Origin: an uncultured Thalassospira sp.
Lineage (GTDB): Bacteria > Pseudomonadota > Alphaproteobacteria > Rhodospirillales_A > Thalassospiraceae
Length of the DNA stretch: 24,620 bases
Reading direction: 5' to 3'
NCBI GenBank assembly: GCA_946885765.1
Contig: CAMPHD010000006.1
Location: 1 to 24,620, forward strand
The position numbers and the translations under genes are program-made. Within the stretch, counting starts at the first letter, position 1; every line of letters starts with the position of its first letter. Shown piece after piece: positions 1 to 8,983 of this stretch. The notes under the pieces were generated by a model. It had not been told where the DNA came from and searched no databases. It saw only the letters and a list, made by a program, of their open reading frames with translations.

Positions 1-534
1 TATAACAACAACCGCGATGCCCTGCCCGAAGCCCGTAAACTTTTTGATACACTCGCCAAAGCCACCGGGCGCGAGGCAGAGGCTGCGGCATGGATTGCCG
101 ATGCTGATGCCAAATTCGCCGAATATGGCAATCGCATCCGGGCTGCCATGCCGCCGGACCGCGCCCTTGCAATCACCCAGTTCGTATCCGAAAGCCATAT
201 CGGGCTTTATGGCAAATCGTCCCTGCCCGGCACCGTACTCGCGAAAATGGATCTACCACTGGCCTATCAGGGGCCGGTCAACAATTGGGGCTTTGCCAAG
301 GGGGGCGTCGAAATCCTTGGTCCGCGTGCGCAGGATACGCTGGTGTACCTGAACCCGGTACCCGATGTGATCCGCGCAAAGGTCTGGGCATCGCCGGTCT
401 GGAAAATCCTTGATTTCGTACGGGACGACCGGGTTTACGAATTGCCTGTCGTCTGGGCCTATGGCGGTATGCCATCCGCCTTGCGCTTTGCCCGGCTTCT
501 TGCCGAAAGCATGGAAAGCGGCCCGGTTAAATGA
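1..534 (+). CDS. fhuD: FhuD-like siderophore-binding protein (C-terminal part)
   Basis: The reading frame is open from the window edge to a TGA at 532-534, so only the last 177 residues are visible. They resemble the C-terminal lobe of periplasmic iron(III)-hydroxamate binding proteins of ABC importers: a helical segment, a central part, then an ending with the pattern W-x(3)-L-x-FV-R-x-D-R-V-x-E-L-P-V-V-W-AYGG followed by a short helix, as in FhuD. The protein would bind ferric hydroxamate siderophores in the periplasm and deliver them to FhuB. Its stop overlaps the start of fhuB in an ATGA, so the two are translationally coupled. The N-terminal lobe and signal peptide lie outside the window. 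A gene for the ATPase FhuC would be expected upstream but is not visible. Confidence 0.82.
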   Translation, partial: YNNNRDALPEARKLFDTLAKATGREAEAAAWIADADAKFAEYGNRIRAAMPPDRALAITQFVSESHIGLYGKSSLPGTVLAKMDLPLAYQGPVNNWGFAKGGVEILGPRAQDTLVYLNPVPDVIRAKVWASPVWKILDFVRDDRVYELPVVWAYGGMPSALRFARLLAESMESGPVK

Positions 535-2540
535 GCGGCGAAACGAGCCGTGACATGAGCCGGTTTTTCTATCGCGGCCCGGCGATCCTGTGCCTTGTAC
601 TTGCGATCTGTTCGATTGCCATCCTGATCAACGATCTTTGGCCATTCCTGCAAAACGGGGCCGGGATGAATGTGCTGTTTCATCCTGACGAAACCGACTT
701 TGATCAAATCCTGTTTCACTTCAGTACCCTGCCACGAATCGCGATGGCCTTTATCTGCGGGGCTGGCCTAGCCCTGGCCGGGGCAGCGATCCAGACGGTA
801 TTGCGCAACCCGCTGGCATCCCCGACGACCCTCGGCGTCGGCGCAGGTGTTGAGTTTGCCCTGACGGTTTTCCTGCTGCTGGCCCCGGCGGCACTCGCCC
901 CGTTCAAGGAAGCCGCGGCCCTTGCCGGTGGTATGATCGCCCTTGGCGCGGTTTACCTGATTGCATCGCGGCGCGCCAATGCGACGCTTTGGCTAATACT
1001 GGCCGGGATGATCATCAATCTGATGCTGCAGTCGGGTACGCAGATTTTTCTGCTGTTTAACGAACAGTATCTGCAATCGGTCTTCATGTGGGGGGCGGGT
1101 GACCTCGCGCAAAACGGCTGGGACTCAACACAGTTTGTTTTGCCCCGCCTGCTGATCGGTGTTGCTGTTGTTCTGCTTCTCTCGCGCCCACTTGATCTTC
1201 TTGCCCTTGGCGACGACACCGCCAGCTCGCTTGGCGCACGCGTCACCATCTTGCGGTTGTTGATCCTGGGCTTTGCCGTTTTCATTACCGCATCGGTCAT
1301 TTCGGCTGCGGGGCTGATCGGTTTTATCGGTCTGGCCGTCCCTGCCGCTCTGCGGATTGCCGGTCTGACACGTTCACGCGACCTGATGATCTATTCGCTG
1401 TTGACCGGCGGTTTTGCATTGCTGTGTATCGACTTTCTTGTCCGACAGATGAACGGGCTTGATGGCGACATCGTTCCAACCGGTGCGGCCACTGCCTTGA
1501 TCGGTGCACCATTCATCATACTGATCCTTCGCAAGGCCAGAATCATGCCCGGCCAACAAAGCGAGGATCACCACCCCGATCAGCAAATTGTCTCGAAAAA
1601 TGTGCTGAGCCTGATACTGGTATTAGGGTTGGTTACAGGTCTGGGCTTATCTTTGTTTGTGTCGTTTAACGGCCATGATTTCGTATTTCTGACCGGCGGC
1701 GAAAGCTTCTATGACATCGTCCTTCAACGCTCCGAACGCACCTTTGCCGCGATCATTTGCGGAGCTGCATTGGCGGTTTCCGGTACGTTAATTCAACGCG
1801 TCGGACGTAACCCACTGGCCAGTCCGGAAATCACCGGCGTCAGCTCTGCCACTGCACTCGCCATGATCATCGCCCTTGTATTCTTCGGCTTCGGACAACG
1901 GGCTGAACTGATGTTTATCGGGGCGGCTGGCGGTATCATTTCGCTGATCATTCTGTTGCTTCTGTGCCGGAAATTCACCCACGCCCCGCATTACCTATTA
2001 CTCAACGGCTTGGCTCTAACCGCCATTCTGGGCTCGATTGTCCGCATTGCGTTGACCCGCAGCGGCACACAAACATCGATGCTGATTTCATGGCTGGCCG
2101 GCACCACCTATTTTACCCGCATGGACGAAGTCCTGATCGTCGCCGGGGTCACGGCGGCCTTGCTGGTTGTGGTGATTGCGGTGCGCCGCCCGCTTGAACT
2201 GGCATCATTTGGCAATGATCAAGCTACCTCGCTTGGTCTTGGCATTTCAGGTTTTCAGTTCTTCATCATGTTGCTGGCCGCCATCCTTGCCGCCAGTGCC
2301 ACACTGCTTGTCGGGCCGCTCAGCTTCGTCGGTCTGATGGCCCCGCACCTGGCGCGTATTGCCGGTTACCGGCTTGCGGGCGGGCATTTGCTGGGTGCGG
2401 TTCTGATCGGGGCGAATGTGATGATGGTTGCCGAATGGATGGCCAGAAACCTGCTGTATCCGCAACAGTTGCCAACCGGGCTGATCGCCGCCCTGATCGG
2501 AACAGCTTACTTCCTGTTTCTGGCAATCCGCAAACGTTAG
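531..2540 (+). CDS. fhuB: Fe(3+)-hydroxamate ABC transporter permease FhuB
   Basis: This is a 669-residue inner-membrane permease of the FecCD family, close to the roughly 660 residues of E. coli FhuB. It is a tandem double permease. Each half has the same landmarks: a G-x-x-IQ-x-V-x-RNPLASP motif near residues 84-98 and again in the second half (SGTLIQRVGRNPLASP), and a cytoplasmic GLIGFIGL / GPLSFVGL segment that contacts the ATPase. A short hydrophilic linker near residues 340-350 joins the halves. Two halves in one chain is the hallmark of FhuB rather than of single-unit permeases such as FecC or FepD. The start is the ATG at 531, overlapping the fhuD stop. The end overlaps by 3-4 bases the stop of the convergent small gene on the other strand. 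Confidence 0.93.
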   Translation: MSGETSRDMSRFFYRGPAILCLVLAICSIAILINDLWPFLQNGAGMNVLFHPDETDFDQILFHFSTLPRIAMAFICGAGLALAGAAIQTVLRNPLASPTTLGVGAGVEFALTVFLLLAPAALAPFKEAAALAGGMIALGAVYLIASRRANATLWLILAGMIINLMLQSGTQIFLLFNEQYLQSVFMWGAGDLAQNGWDSTQFVLPRLLIGVAVVLLLSRPLDLLALGDDTASSLGARVTILRLLILGFAVFITASVISAAGLIGFIGLAVPAALRIAGLTRSRDLMIYSLLTGGFALLCIDFLVRQMNGLDGDIVPTGAATALIGAPFIILILRKARIMPGQQSEDHHPDQQIVSKNVLSLILVLGLVTGLGLSLFVSFNGHDFVFLTGGESFYDIVLQRSERTFAAIICGAALAVSGTLIQRVGRNPLASPEITGVSSATALAMIIALVFFGFGQRAELMFIGAAGGIISLIILLLLCRKFTHAPHYLLLNGLALTAILGSIVRIALTRSGTQTSMLISWLAGTTYFTRMDEVLIVAGVTAALLVVVIAVRRPLELASFGNDQATSLGLGISGFQFFIMLLAAILAASATLLVGPLSFVGLMAPHLARIAGYRLAGGHLLGAVLIGANVMMVAEWMARNLLYPQQLPTGLIAALIGTAYFLFLAIRKR

Positions 2541-2920
2541 GGCTTCGGCCAGTTCTTTGCCATCGCATAAGCCTCTTTAAGGCTTTCGGCATGCTTCAGG
2601 GGAAAGGGCAGCATCCTTGCAAAGTTGCTGTTCTCGACCTCTTCGGCAAGGTCATGTTCGTGATCCGGCTCCACCTGTATCAGTCCCTTGGCGAAGCACG
2701 GCAACCGGTCGCGGTTATGCTTGAACCAAAGCGCCGCCTGTTTGCGGGTTTCGTGATCCTGCTCGACATGCCCGGTAAAAAGCATGATCAATATCGCGGG
2801 TTCCGTTCGGGCCGAAAGTGAGTAAAGAGCCCTGATATAGCTCTCTCCATCGGCAGAACTTTGCGCGTCAACCATCTCGAACAGTACAATATCATCCGTC
2901 AACGAGCTTGATCTGAACAT
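2537..2920 (-). CDS. Small protein of unknown function, 127 residues
   Basis: I do not recognise this protein. The start is chosen at 2920 because AGGAA lies 5 bases upstream on the minus strand; an in-frame ATG at 2932 has no ribosome-binding sequence and would add four residues. The product is soluble and acidic, with no signal peptide or membrane segment. It shows a central hydrophobic strand (AILIMLF), then an amphipathic stretch with E-x(4)-R-K-x-A-L-W-F-K-x-N-R, then F-A-K-G-L-I-Q-V and a C-terminal FPFPLKH...EAYAMA segment. That strand-helix-strand-helix order loosely recalls STAS-like or SpoIIAA-like folds, but this is an impression only. It is convergent with fhuB and their stop codons overlap. 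It lies beyond the udh terminator, so it is probably transcribed separately. Confidence 0.6.
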   Translation of the reverse strand: MFRSSSLTDDIVLFEMVDAQSSADGESYIRALYSLSARTEPAILIMLFTGHVEQDHETRKQAALWFKHNRDRLPCFAKGLIQVEPDHEHDLAEEVENSNFARMLPFPLKHAESLKEAYAMAKNWPKP

Positions 2921-2985
2921 CAATTTCCTCATGGAGAAAGTAACTGGTCATTATCTCATAGACGAAATGCAGCAGCGTTTTTTCA

Positions 2986-3022
2986 CCAAAAACAACAAAG
3001 GGCCGCTTATGCGGCCCTTTGT
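2986..3022 (-). terminator. Rho-independent terminator of the dctPQM-udh operon
   Basis: A perfect 12-base stem (ACAAAGGGCCGC at 2995-3006, its complement at 3011-3022) has a TTAT loop. On the minus strand it is followed by a T-rich run (complement of 2986-2994). It lies about 20 bases after the udh stop. The other side lacks a T run, so it should act on minus-strand transcripts only. Confidence 0.88.
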
Positions 3023-3043
3023 ATGCGTAACAAAAATCAAAGA

Positions 3044-3838
3044 TCAATCTTCGAAGTGACCTTTGGCGGCAAAACCACCGCCCTGATATATCACAACCGG
3101 ATCATGGCGGTCCTCTGCCGGGAAGGCCGCCTCGATTTCTTCGCGGAAGATATCGGAACTGTCCTGCGGCTGCCAACCGATCAGATCGGCGTGGGCGTTG
3201 CTCCACCATTTGGTACGATTGTTCGAAACCCCATACATCACCAGATGGCCGGTCATCGGCGCATCAAATACCGCCTTCATCAGGGAAATAAAATCGCGCG
3301 GGCTCATCCATGTCGAAAGCATCCGGCGATCACGCGGCTTTTCAAAGCATGACCCGATACGCAAAGAGACGGTTTCAACATCGAACTTGTCGTAATAATA
3401 ACTCGCCAATGCCTCGCCATAGCATTTGGTCACGCCATACAGGCTGTCGGGGCGCAGTTCGGATTTGTCATCAAGCTTGGTGGTGCGCTTGTGGAACCCG
3501 ATGGCGTGGTTCGAACTGGCAAACAGAATGCGTGGCTTGCCGTTTTTACGTGCGCCTTCATACAGGTTATAGGTGCCAAGGAAATTGGCTTGCAACAGGT
3601 CATCAAACGCGGCTTCGATCGAAATCCCGCCGAGATGAATGATCCCGTCGCAATCCTTGGTCAGTTCATGCACAGCCGCCCGATCCGAAAGATCGCAAGG
3701 CACCACTTCCTCGCCCGGACCGGCTGGGTCCATCGGTGCGATATCCGAAAGGCGCAGGACATCGGCATAGCCTTTAAGTCCCTCGCGCAGGATTTTTCCA
3801 AGGTTGCCGGCAGCACCGGTAATCAGCAAACGTTTCAT
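3044..3838 (-). CDS. udh: Uronate dehydrogenase
   Basis: A 264-residue NAD-dependent member of the extended SDR (epimerase-like) family. It should oxidise D-galacturonate or D-glucuronate to the aldaro-1,5-lactone, the first step of the oxidative uronate pathway. The product matches my memory of Agrobacterium Udh (265 residues) along its whole length: N-terminal GAAGNLG nucleotide-binding loop (8-14), CDL and HLGGIS segments, FASSNHAIG (106-114), catalytic Tyr134 and Lys138 in YGVTK, and SLRIGSC followed by RMLSTW near 172-177. The start at 3838 is preceded by AGAGGAAG. An in-frame ATG seven codons upstream is less likely. It is the last gene of the operon, 33 bases after dctM, and is followed by a strong terminator. 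Coupling to a TRAP transporter and kdgD supports the uronate role. Confidence 0.92.
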   Translation of the reverse strand: MKRLLITGAAGNLGKILREGLKGYADVLRLSDIAPMDPAGPGEEVVPCDLSDRAAVHELTKDCDGIIHLGGISIEAAFDDLLQANFLGTYNLYEGARKNGKPRILFASSNHAIGFHKRTTKLDDKSELRPDSLYGVTKCYGEALASYYYDKFDVETVSLRIGSCFEKPRDRRMLSTWMSPRDFISLMKAVFDAPMTGHLVMYGVSNNRTKWWSNAHADLIGWQPQDSSDIFREEIEAAFPAEDRHDPVVIYQGGGFAAKGHFED

Positions 3839-3871
3839 CGTCTTCCTCTTCGAAGTCATCTTGGTCCGCGA

Positions 3872-5161
3872 TCAGCCACCACCAAACACAAGGTTTGGCA
3901 GTGTCAGCGAGATCGCAGGTACATAGGTTGTCAGCATAAGCGCCGTCAGGATCGCCAGATAAAATGGCCAGATCGTCATGACGGCCTTTTCGATCTTCAC
4001 CCCGCCAATCGCACAGCCGACAAACAGGCAGGACCCCACCGGCGGCGTACAAAGGCCAAGGCCCAAATTCATCATCAAAACCATGCCAAACTGGATCGGA
4101 TCCATACCAAACTGGGTCGCCAGCGGCAGGAAGATCGGCGTACAGATCAGGATCAGTGCTGCCATATCCATGATCATGCCCGCCACCAGCAGCATGACAT
4201 TGATCAGCAACAGAACCATGATCGGATTATCGGTGATCGAGGTAATCGCATGGGCCAGTGCATCGGGCACCTGATAAAACGCCAGCATATAGCCATAGGC
4301 CGACGCACACCCGACCAGCAGCATGACAAGAGCCGTCGTCTTCGCCGATTGTTTGACCGCCGCAACAAACCCGGCCCAATTCAGTTCGCGATAGACAAGC
4401 CCGGTAATGATCAGCGCATAAGCCACACCGATGGCACCGGATTCCGTGACGGTGAACACACCGCTCAACACACCGCCGACGATGATGACGGCGGTGAAAA
4501 AGCCCGGAATGGCGCGAATGGCCGTAACCCCGACAACCCGCCACCCCGGAAACGGTACAGCCGGATAGCCATGCTTGATCGCCACAAGCCATGTCGCAAG
4601 GCCAAGCAGCAGGCACATGATGATGCCTGGCACCAGTCCGGCCATGAACAGTTTGGAAATCGAAATCCCGCCGCCAGCAGCAACCGCATACAGGATCATG
4701 TTATGGCTGGGCGGGATCATGATGCCGGCAATCGACGAGGTCACCGTGACGTTGACCGCGTAATCCGCCCGATAACCTTCTTTCTTCATTACCGGGATCA
4801 GAATCGAGCCAAGGGCAGATGTATCGGCCACGGCCGATCCGGAAATGCCCCCAAACAGCATAGATGAAAACACGTTCACAATGCCAAGTCCGCCCCGACG
4901 ACTGCCGACAAGGGCAGTTGCAAACTGTACCAGCCGGTTGGCGATCCCGCCATGCAGCATCAATTCACCGGCAAAGATAAAGAACGGAATGGCCAGAAGC
5001 GAGAAGGCACTGATCCCCGAACCGATACGCTGAAACGCAATCAGGGTCGGCAGACCTTCGAAGAAAAAGGTCGCAAGGGCGGCAATCCCGAGCGCAAGGG
5101 CAACGGGCATGCCAATGACAATGCCAATGGCAAACAGGCCCAAAAGAATGGTCATGCCCAT
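3872..5161 (-). CDS. dctM: TRAP transporter large permease (DctM)
   Basis: A 429-residue polytopic inner-membrane protein with about a dozen hydrophobic segments, the usual length for DctM. It carries the transport channel of a TRAP transporter and uses the sodium gradient. Family landmarks visible include the N-terminal ALGIAALATFF region, the NVFSSMLFGGISGSAVADTSALGSILIPVM segment near residues 95-125, the IPPSHNMILYAVAAGGGIS region, and NLGLGLCTPPVGSCLFVGCAIG near the C-terminus. The start ATG at 5161 abuts the dctQ stop (TAAATG) and has AAGGA upstream inside dctQ. It is the third gene of the dctP-dctQ-dctM-udh operon. The likely substrate is a uronate, inferred from udh and kdgD next door, not from the permease itself. 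Confidence 0.95.
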   Translation of the reverse strand: MGMTILLGLFAIGIVIGMPVALALGIAALATFFFEGLPTLIAFQRIGSGISAFSLLAIPFFIFAGELMLHGGIANRLVQFATALVGSRRGGLGIVNVFSSMLFGGISGSAVADTSALGSILIPVMKKEGYRADYAVNVTVTSSIAGIMIPPSHNMILYAVAAGGGISISKLFMAGLVPGIIMCLLLGLATWLVAIKHGYPAVPFPGWRVVGVTAIRAIPGFFTAVIIVGGVLSGVFTVTESGAIGVAYALIITGLVYRELNWAGFVAAVKQSAKTTALVMLLVGCASAYGYMLAFYQVPDALAHAITSITDNPIMVLLLINVMLLVAGMIMDMAALILICTPIFLPLATQFGMDPIQFGMVLMMNLGLGLCTPPVGSCLFVGCAIGGVKIEKAVMTIWPFYLAILTALMLTTYVPAISLTLPNLVFGGG

Positions 5162-5707
5162 TTATTCAACGTCCTTATCAAGCAGTTCGTCACTGTAAAA
5201 CCGGCTTTGTGCGATGGTTTTCCAGCCGGTGATGATTTTAAGGATATGCACGAGGCTGTAAAATACGATGCCCCCGCCGCAAACCAGCATCGGAACGGAT
5301 CGCAAACCATCGGGAATATGGATGATCGGCATGCTTTTGGCCCAGTTGAAAATAACAAGATCATACGCGCCAACAAGCATGTAAAAACCGAACACCGTCA
5401 TGGCAGCGTAGCTGATCAGTGCCAAAACCGCAGAGGCCTTTGGAGGCAGGGAATCCCTGAAAAACGATACCGAAAGATGGCTGTTATCGCGGATACATGC
5501 CGCAGCGACCGGAAAGGTGATCAGAACGATCAGGATCAGGGAAACCTGTTCGACCCAGGTTGGGGTTTCGTTAAGGACATAACGCCCGAAAACCAGCCAG
5601 GCAAAGGCAGGGATCAACGCCACCAGCGCAATCCCACCAATCAGATTGAGGATTTTGGCAAGTCCGCCACCCAAACGGTCAAGCATCCCGGTGATTTGTA
5701 AAAGCAT
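5162..5707 (-). CDS. dctQ: TRAP transporter small permease (DctQ)
   Basis: A 181-residue membrane protein with four hydrophobic segments, matching the DctQ subunit that supports DctM. Visible landmarks are the second segment with FAWLVFGRYVLNETPTWVEQ and, later, C-I-R-D-N-S-H-L-S-V near residues 68-77, typical of the family. The start is uncertain: ATG at 5707 is given, an in-frame GTG lies at 5713, and neither has a strong ribosome-binding sequence. It lies immediately before dctM with no gap. The 94 bases between dctP and dctQ contain a strong hairpin that may set lower expression of the membrane subunits than of the binding protein. Confidence 0.92.
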   Translation of the reverse strand: MLLQITGMLDRLGGGLAKILNLIGGIALVALIPAFAWLVFGRYVLNETPTWVEQVSLILIVLITFPVAAACIRDNSHLSVSFFRDSLPPKASAVLALISYAAMTVFGFYMLVGAYDLVIFNWAKSMPIIHIPDGLRSVPMLVCGGGIVFYSLVHILKIITGWKTIAQSRFYSDELLDKDVE

Positions 5708-5757
5708 TCGCACGCCGCCAGAAATGGATAAACAAAAAGGAATGAATACAAGCGTAA

Positions 5758-5788
5758 AGAAGGGCGGCGAAAATGTCGCCGCCCTTCT
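5758..5788 (-). terminator. Intercistronic hairpin between dctP and dctQ
   Basis: A perfect 13-base stem (AGAAGGGCGGCGA, its complement at 5776-5788) has a 5-base loop, 13 bases after the dctP stop. On the minus strand it is followed only by TTTACG, so termination should be partial. Such a hairpin behind the binding-protein gene commonly keeps that protein in excess over the permeases, by partial termination or by protecting the upstream mRNA. Confidence 0.7.
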
Positions 5789-5801
5789 ATGACTTGATCA
5801 A

Positions 5802-6794
5802 TTATTTCTGGGCGTCCTGGATCGCCTTGACCAGATCGGCCAGATCCGGGTTGGCTTTGATGAAGTTGTCATAGACAGGCTGCATCGCATCCTGGAACGC
5901 TGCCTTATCGGCGATTTCGTTCACTTCGATACCGGCAGCAACAACTTTTTCCTTGGACTTTTCTGCACGTTCGGCCCAAGCAGCGCGCTGCACGGTAACC
6001 GACTCATCGGCGGCTTCCTGAAGGATCTTCTTTTCGTCATCCGACAGCCCGTCATAAAGCGCCTTGTTTACGCACAGGCATTCCGGAAGGATCAGGTGCT
6101 GGGTCACCGAATAGTATTTTGCCGCTTCGAAATGGCCCGAGCTGTCGTAGGACGGATAGTTGTTTTCTGCACCGTCGATCACACCGGTTTTCAGGGACTG
6201 GTAAACTTCACCATAAGGCATCGGGGTTGCGTTACCACCAAGTGCACCGACCATCTGCACATACAGATCGTTGCTCATCACACGGAATTTAAGGCCTTTA
6301 AGGTCTTCGGGTGTGTTGATCGGATGCTTGGTGTTATAGAAAGAACGCGCACCGGAATCATACCAGCCCAGTGCCTGAAGGCCTGCTTCGGCAAGACCGT
6401 CTGCAATCTGCTGACCAGCCGGGCCGTCCATGACTTCATGCATGGCATCGACGTTCTTAAAGATGAAGGGCAGGGAAACAACGTTTGCTTCGGGTGCAAC
6501 TTCACCAAGCGGACCGAGGTTGAAAACAGCCCAGTCCAGACCGCCAAGGCGAACCTGCTGAATCGCATCGGGCTGATCGCCCAGAACGCCGCCGTGATAA
6601 ACCTTGGCTTCAAGGTCGCCACCGGATTTTTCATTGATCAGGCGGGCGAATTCTTCCATCCCGGTCGAAACCGGATAGTCTGCCGGATGGATATTCCAGC
6701 CGCGCCATTCGCGTGCCTGCGCACCGGCAACAAAGGCCACCGACATTGCCGCTGCGGCAACCGTCAGTGTCGTGGTTTTCATAAACTTGTTCAT
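5802..6794 (-). CDS. dctP: TRAP transporter solute-binding protein (DctP), probably for uronates
   Basis: A 330-residue periplasmic binding protein of the DctP family. It begins with a signal peptide: a charged MNKFMK start, a hydrophobic run and an Ala-Gln-Ala cleavage site near residue 27. The carboxylate-binding arginine expected in this family is Arg171 in GLKFRVMSN. The diagnostic stretch PYGEVYQSLKTGVIDGAEN lies at 193-211. The start ATG at 6794 has a GGGAGGAA ribosome-binding site 6 bases upstream. The gene leads the dctP-dctQ-dctM-udh operon. The 201-base gap upstream carries two inverted repeats that could be operators. A uronate substrate is inferred from the co-transcribed udh and from kdgD upstream. 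Confidence 0.93.
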   Translation of the reverse strand: MNKFMKTTTLTVAAAAMSVAFVAGAQAREWRGWNIHPADYPVSTGMEEFARLINEKSGGDLEAKVYHGGVLGDQPDAIQQVRLGGLDWAVFNLGPLGEVAPEANVVSLPFIFKNVDAMHEVMDGPAGQQIADGLAEAGLQALGWYDSGARSFYNTKHPINTPEDLKGLKFRVMSNDLYVQMVGALGGNATPMPYGEVYQSLKTGVIDGAENNYPSYDSSGHFEAAKYYSVTQHLILPECLCVNKALYDGLSDDEKKILQEAADESVTVQRAAWAERAEKSKEKVVAAGIEVNEIADKAAFQDAMQPVYDNFIKANPDLADLVKAIQDAQK

Positions 6795-6881
6795 TGATAT
6801 TCCTCCCGTGACTTTATGTCGTTCAACGTTAAAGTCTTGTTTTCCCTGATGGGACCAGTTGTTGTCAGGAAACGTTACATC

Positions 6882-6897
6882 TTGTTACTTGTAACAA
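6882..6897. promoter_or_regulatory. Perfect 16-base palindrome upstream of dctP
   Basis: TTGTTACTTGTAACAA is a perfect palindrome (7-base arms, TT centre). It lies about 90 bases before the dctP start. Its core TTACTTGTAA recurs upstream of the GntR gene at 10064-10780. GntR-family operators are typically short palindromes of this size, so it is a candidate operator. No experiment is implied. Confidence 0.55.
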
Positions 6898-6902
6898 CAA
6901 GT

Positions 6903-6924
6903 AATCGTTTTCCTGAAAACGATT
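6903..6924. repeat. Second inverted repeat upstream of dctP
   Basis: AATCGTTTT and AAAACGATT form perfect 9-base arms around a CCTG centre, five bases beyond the 16-base palindrome. It is AT-rich and lacks a following T run in either direction, so an operator is more likely than a terminator. It belongs to the 201-base gap between kdgD and dctP, which otherwise holds no gene. Confidence 0.4.
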
Positions 6925-6963
6925 TATTGCGCGCTATTTGCTTTTTCAGCGTCGCAGGGTAGT

Positions 6964-6986
6964 CCCGGCAGAAGCCACCTGCCGGG
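6964..6986 (-). terminator. Possible hairpin after kdgD
   Basis: CCCGGCAG and CTGCCGGG form a perfect 8-base stem with a 7-base loop, 9 bases after the kdgD stop on the minus strand. No T run follows, so this is a weak or Rho-dependent end, or an mRNA 3' stabiliser. Some transcription from kdgD into dctP is therefore possible. Confidence 0.45.
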
Positions 6987-6995
6987 TTGTGCCAC

Positions 6996-7937
<942 letters not shown>

Positions 7938-7958
7938 TCATAAAGCATCGACATAACC

Positions 7959-7984
7959 TATGATGATTCTATAAATTCATCATA
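7959..7984. promoter_or_regulatory. Inverted repeat TATGATGA/TCATCATA upstream of kdgD
   Basis: Perfect 8-base arms (7959-7966 and 7977-7984) are separated by 10 AT-rich bases, 37-62 bases before the kdgD start. Arm centres are 18 bases apart. The same half-site recurs upstream of three other genes in the window, which suggests a shared operator. It lies in the 275-base gap between kdgD and the hydratase gene, which contains no gene I can support. Confidence 0.55.
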
Positions 7985-8071
7985 TCATTGTGTCAATCAT
8001 AATACTCAAAGACTTTAGTCTATCGCAAAAACAGCGATTTACCGGGATTTCGTGCATTAAGGCTATTGATA

Positions 8072-8138
8072 AAAGTCATCATACCAACCGGATTTTCATC
8101 GGGAATACGCGACTCCCGATAATTGATATGATGACTTT
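8072..8138. promoter_or_regulatory. Paired 12-base sites upstream of the hydratase gene
   Basis: AAAGTCATCATA at 8072-8083 and its exact reverse complement TATGATGACTTT at 8127-8138 are 55 bases apart centre to centre. The nearer copy ends 59 bases before the start at 8198. The same 12 bases occur again at 11880-11891 upstream of the aldose epimerase gene. Together with 7959-7984 they form a cluster of candidate operators in one divergent promoter region, possibly allowing a DNA loop. Confidence 0.55.
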
Positions 8139-8197
8139 GCGCGATCACGCCGTTACGCTGGTGAAAACACCTCAAAACAGAAGGACGTGCACAGGGA

Positions 8198-8962
8198 ATG
8201 ACCGACATCACCAAGGCAAGCCGGATTCTGGCCGATGCCTTCATGCAAAACACTTTGATTGATCCCCTGCCCGATGACGCCAATCCGGGCAATTTCAAAA
8301 CAGCGTATGAAATACAGCAGGCAACGCTTGCCCTGACAGGTGCACGGCAGATCGGCTGGAAGCTGTCGGTTGCGACACGCGCCGCACAGGCAGGTCTTGG
8401 TCTTGACGGCCCCCTGGTCGGGCCATTGCTTGATGGCCGGATTATCGAAAACGGTGCCACCATCACCACAAATGATGTCCATTTCCCGAATATCGAGGCC
8501 GAGATTGCCGTGGTCATGGCCAGTACGCCGGATAGCAATGCCACTGCCGAAACGGTTCTGAACCACATCAAAAGCGTGCATCTGGCGATCGAAATCGCGG
8601 ACCGCAGGTATCTTGAAAAACAGGGTCCGGTCGCTACATTGGCCGATCTGAATTCGACCGGCTACCTGGTGCTTGGCCCGGAAATCACCAACTGGCAGGA
8701 CATGGCGTTTCTGAATGTGCCGGTCGAAACAAGATCGGATGACAAGGTTCTGGCACAAAACAGCGATCCTGCCTCCTGGCCTGATCCGTTTGGTGGATTG
8801 GCCTATCTTGTGCGCTTCCTGGCTGCGCGCGGTCAGAAACTGAAACCCGGCACGGTCATCACCACCGGCGCCTGTACGACACCAACCCCGACCAACCATG
8901 GCCAGATCGAAGCGATTTTTGACGGTATCGGCACAGCACACGCGACCATCAGGGCCGCATAA
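8198..8962 (+). CDS. 2-keto-4-pentenoate hydratase-like protein
   Basis: A 254-residue member of the MhpD-type hydratase/decarboxylase group of the FAH superfamily. Characterised relatives hydrate 2-keto-4-pentenoates or decarboxylate oxalocrotonate in aromatic meta-cleavage. Visible features: AYEIQQ near 37-42, GWKLSV (53-58), GPLVGPLLDGRI, Glu100 and Glu102 in FPNIEAEIAVVM and Glu132 in HLAIEIADRR, which fit the metal-binding acids of MhpD-like enzymes, and TGACTTPTP near 226-234. Length is normal (about 260). There are no aromatic-ring genes nearby. It is divergent from kdgD and shares repeated operator-like motifs with it, so I infer a role in sugar-acid breakdown, for instance on a 2-keto-3-deoxy acid. 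The exact substrate is unknown. Confidence 0.82.
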   Translation: MTDITKASRILADAFMQNTLIDPLPDDANPGNFKTAYEIQQATLALTGARQIGWKLSVATRAAQAGLGLDGPLVGPLLDGRIIENGATITTNDVHFPNIEAEIAVVMASTPDSNATAETVLNHIKSVHLAIEIADRRYLEKQGPVATLADLNSTGYLVLGPEITNWQDMAFLNVPVETRSDDKVLAQNSDPASWPDPFGGLAYLVRFLAARGQKLKPGTVITTGACTTPTPTNHGQIEAIFDGIGTAHATIRAA

Positions 8963-8983
8963 GTCACCCCGAGAACCAAAAGA

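Noticed and set aside
3491..4867. A 458-codon open frame on the plus strand opposite udh and dctM
   Set aside because: Its product is full of His, Gln, Arg and Asp with no recognisable fold, as expected of an antisense frame. DctM and Udh on the other strand are clear family members.
6096..6797. A 233-codon open frame opposite dctP
   Set aside because: It is antisense to a complete DctP with signal peptide and ribosome-binding site.
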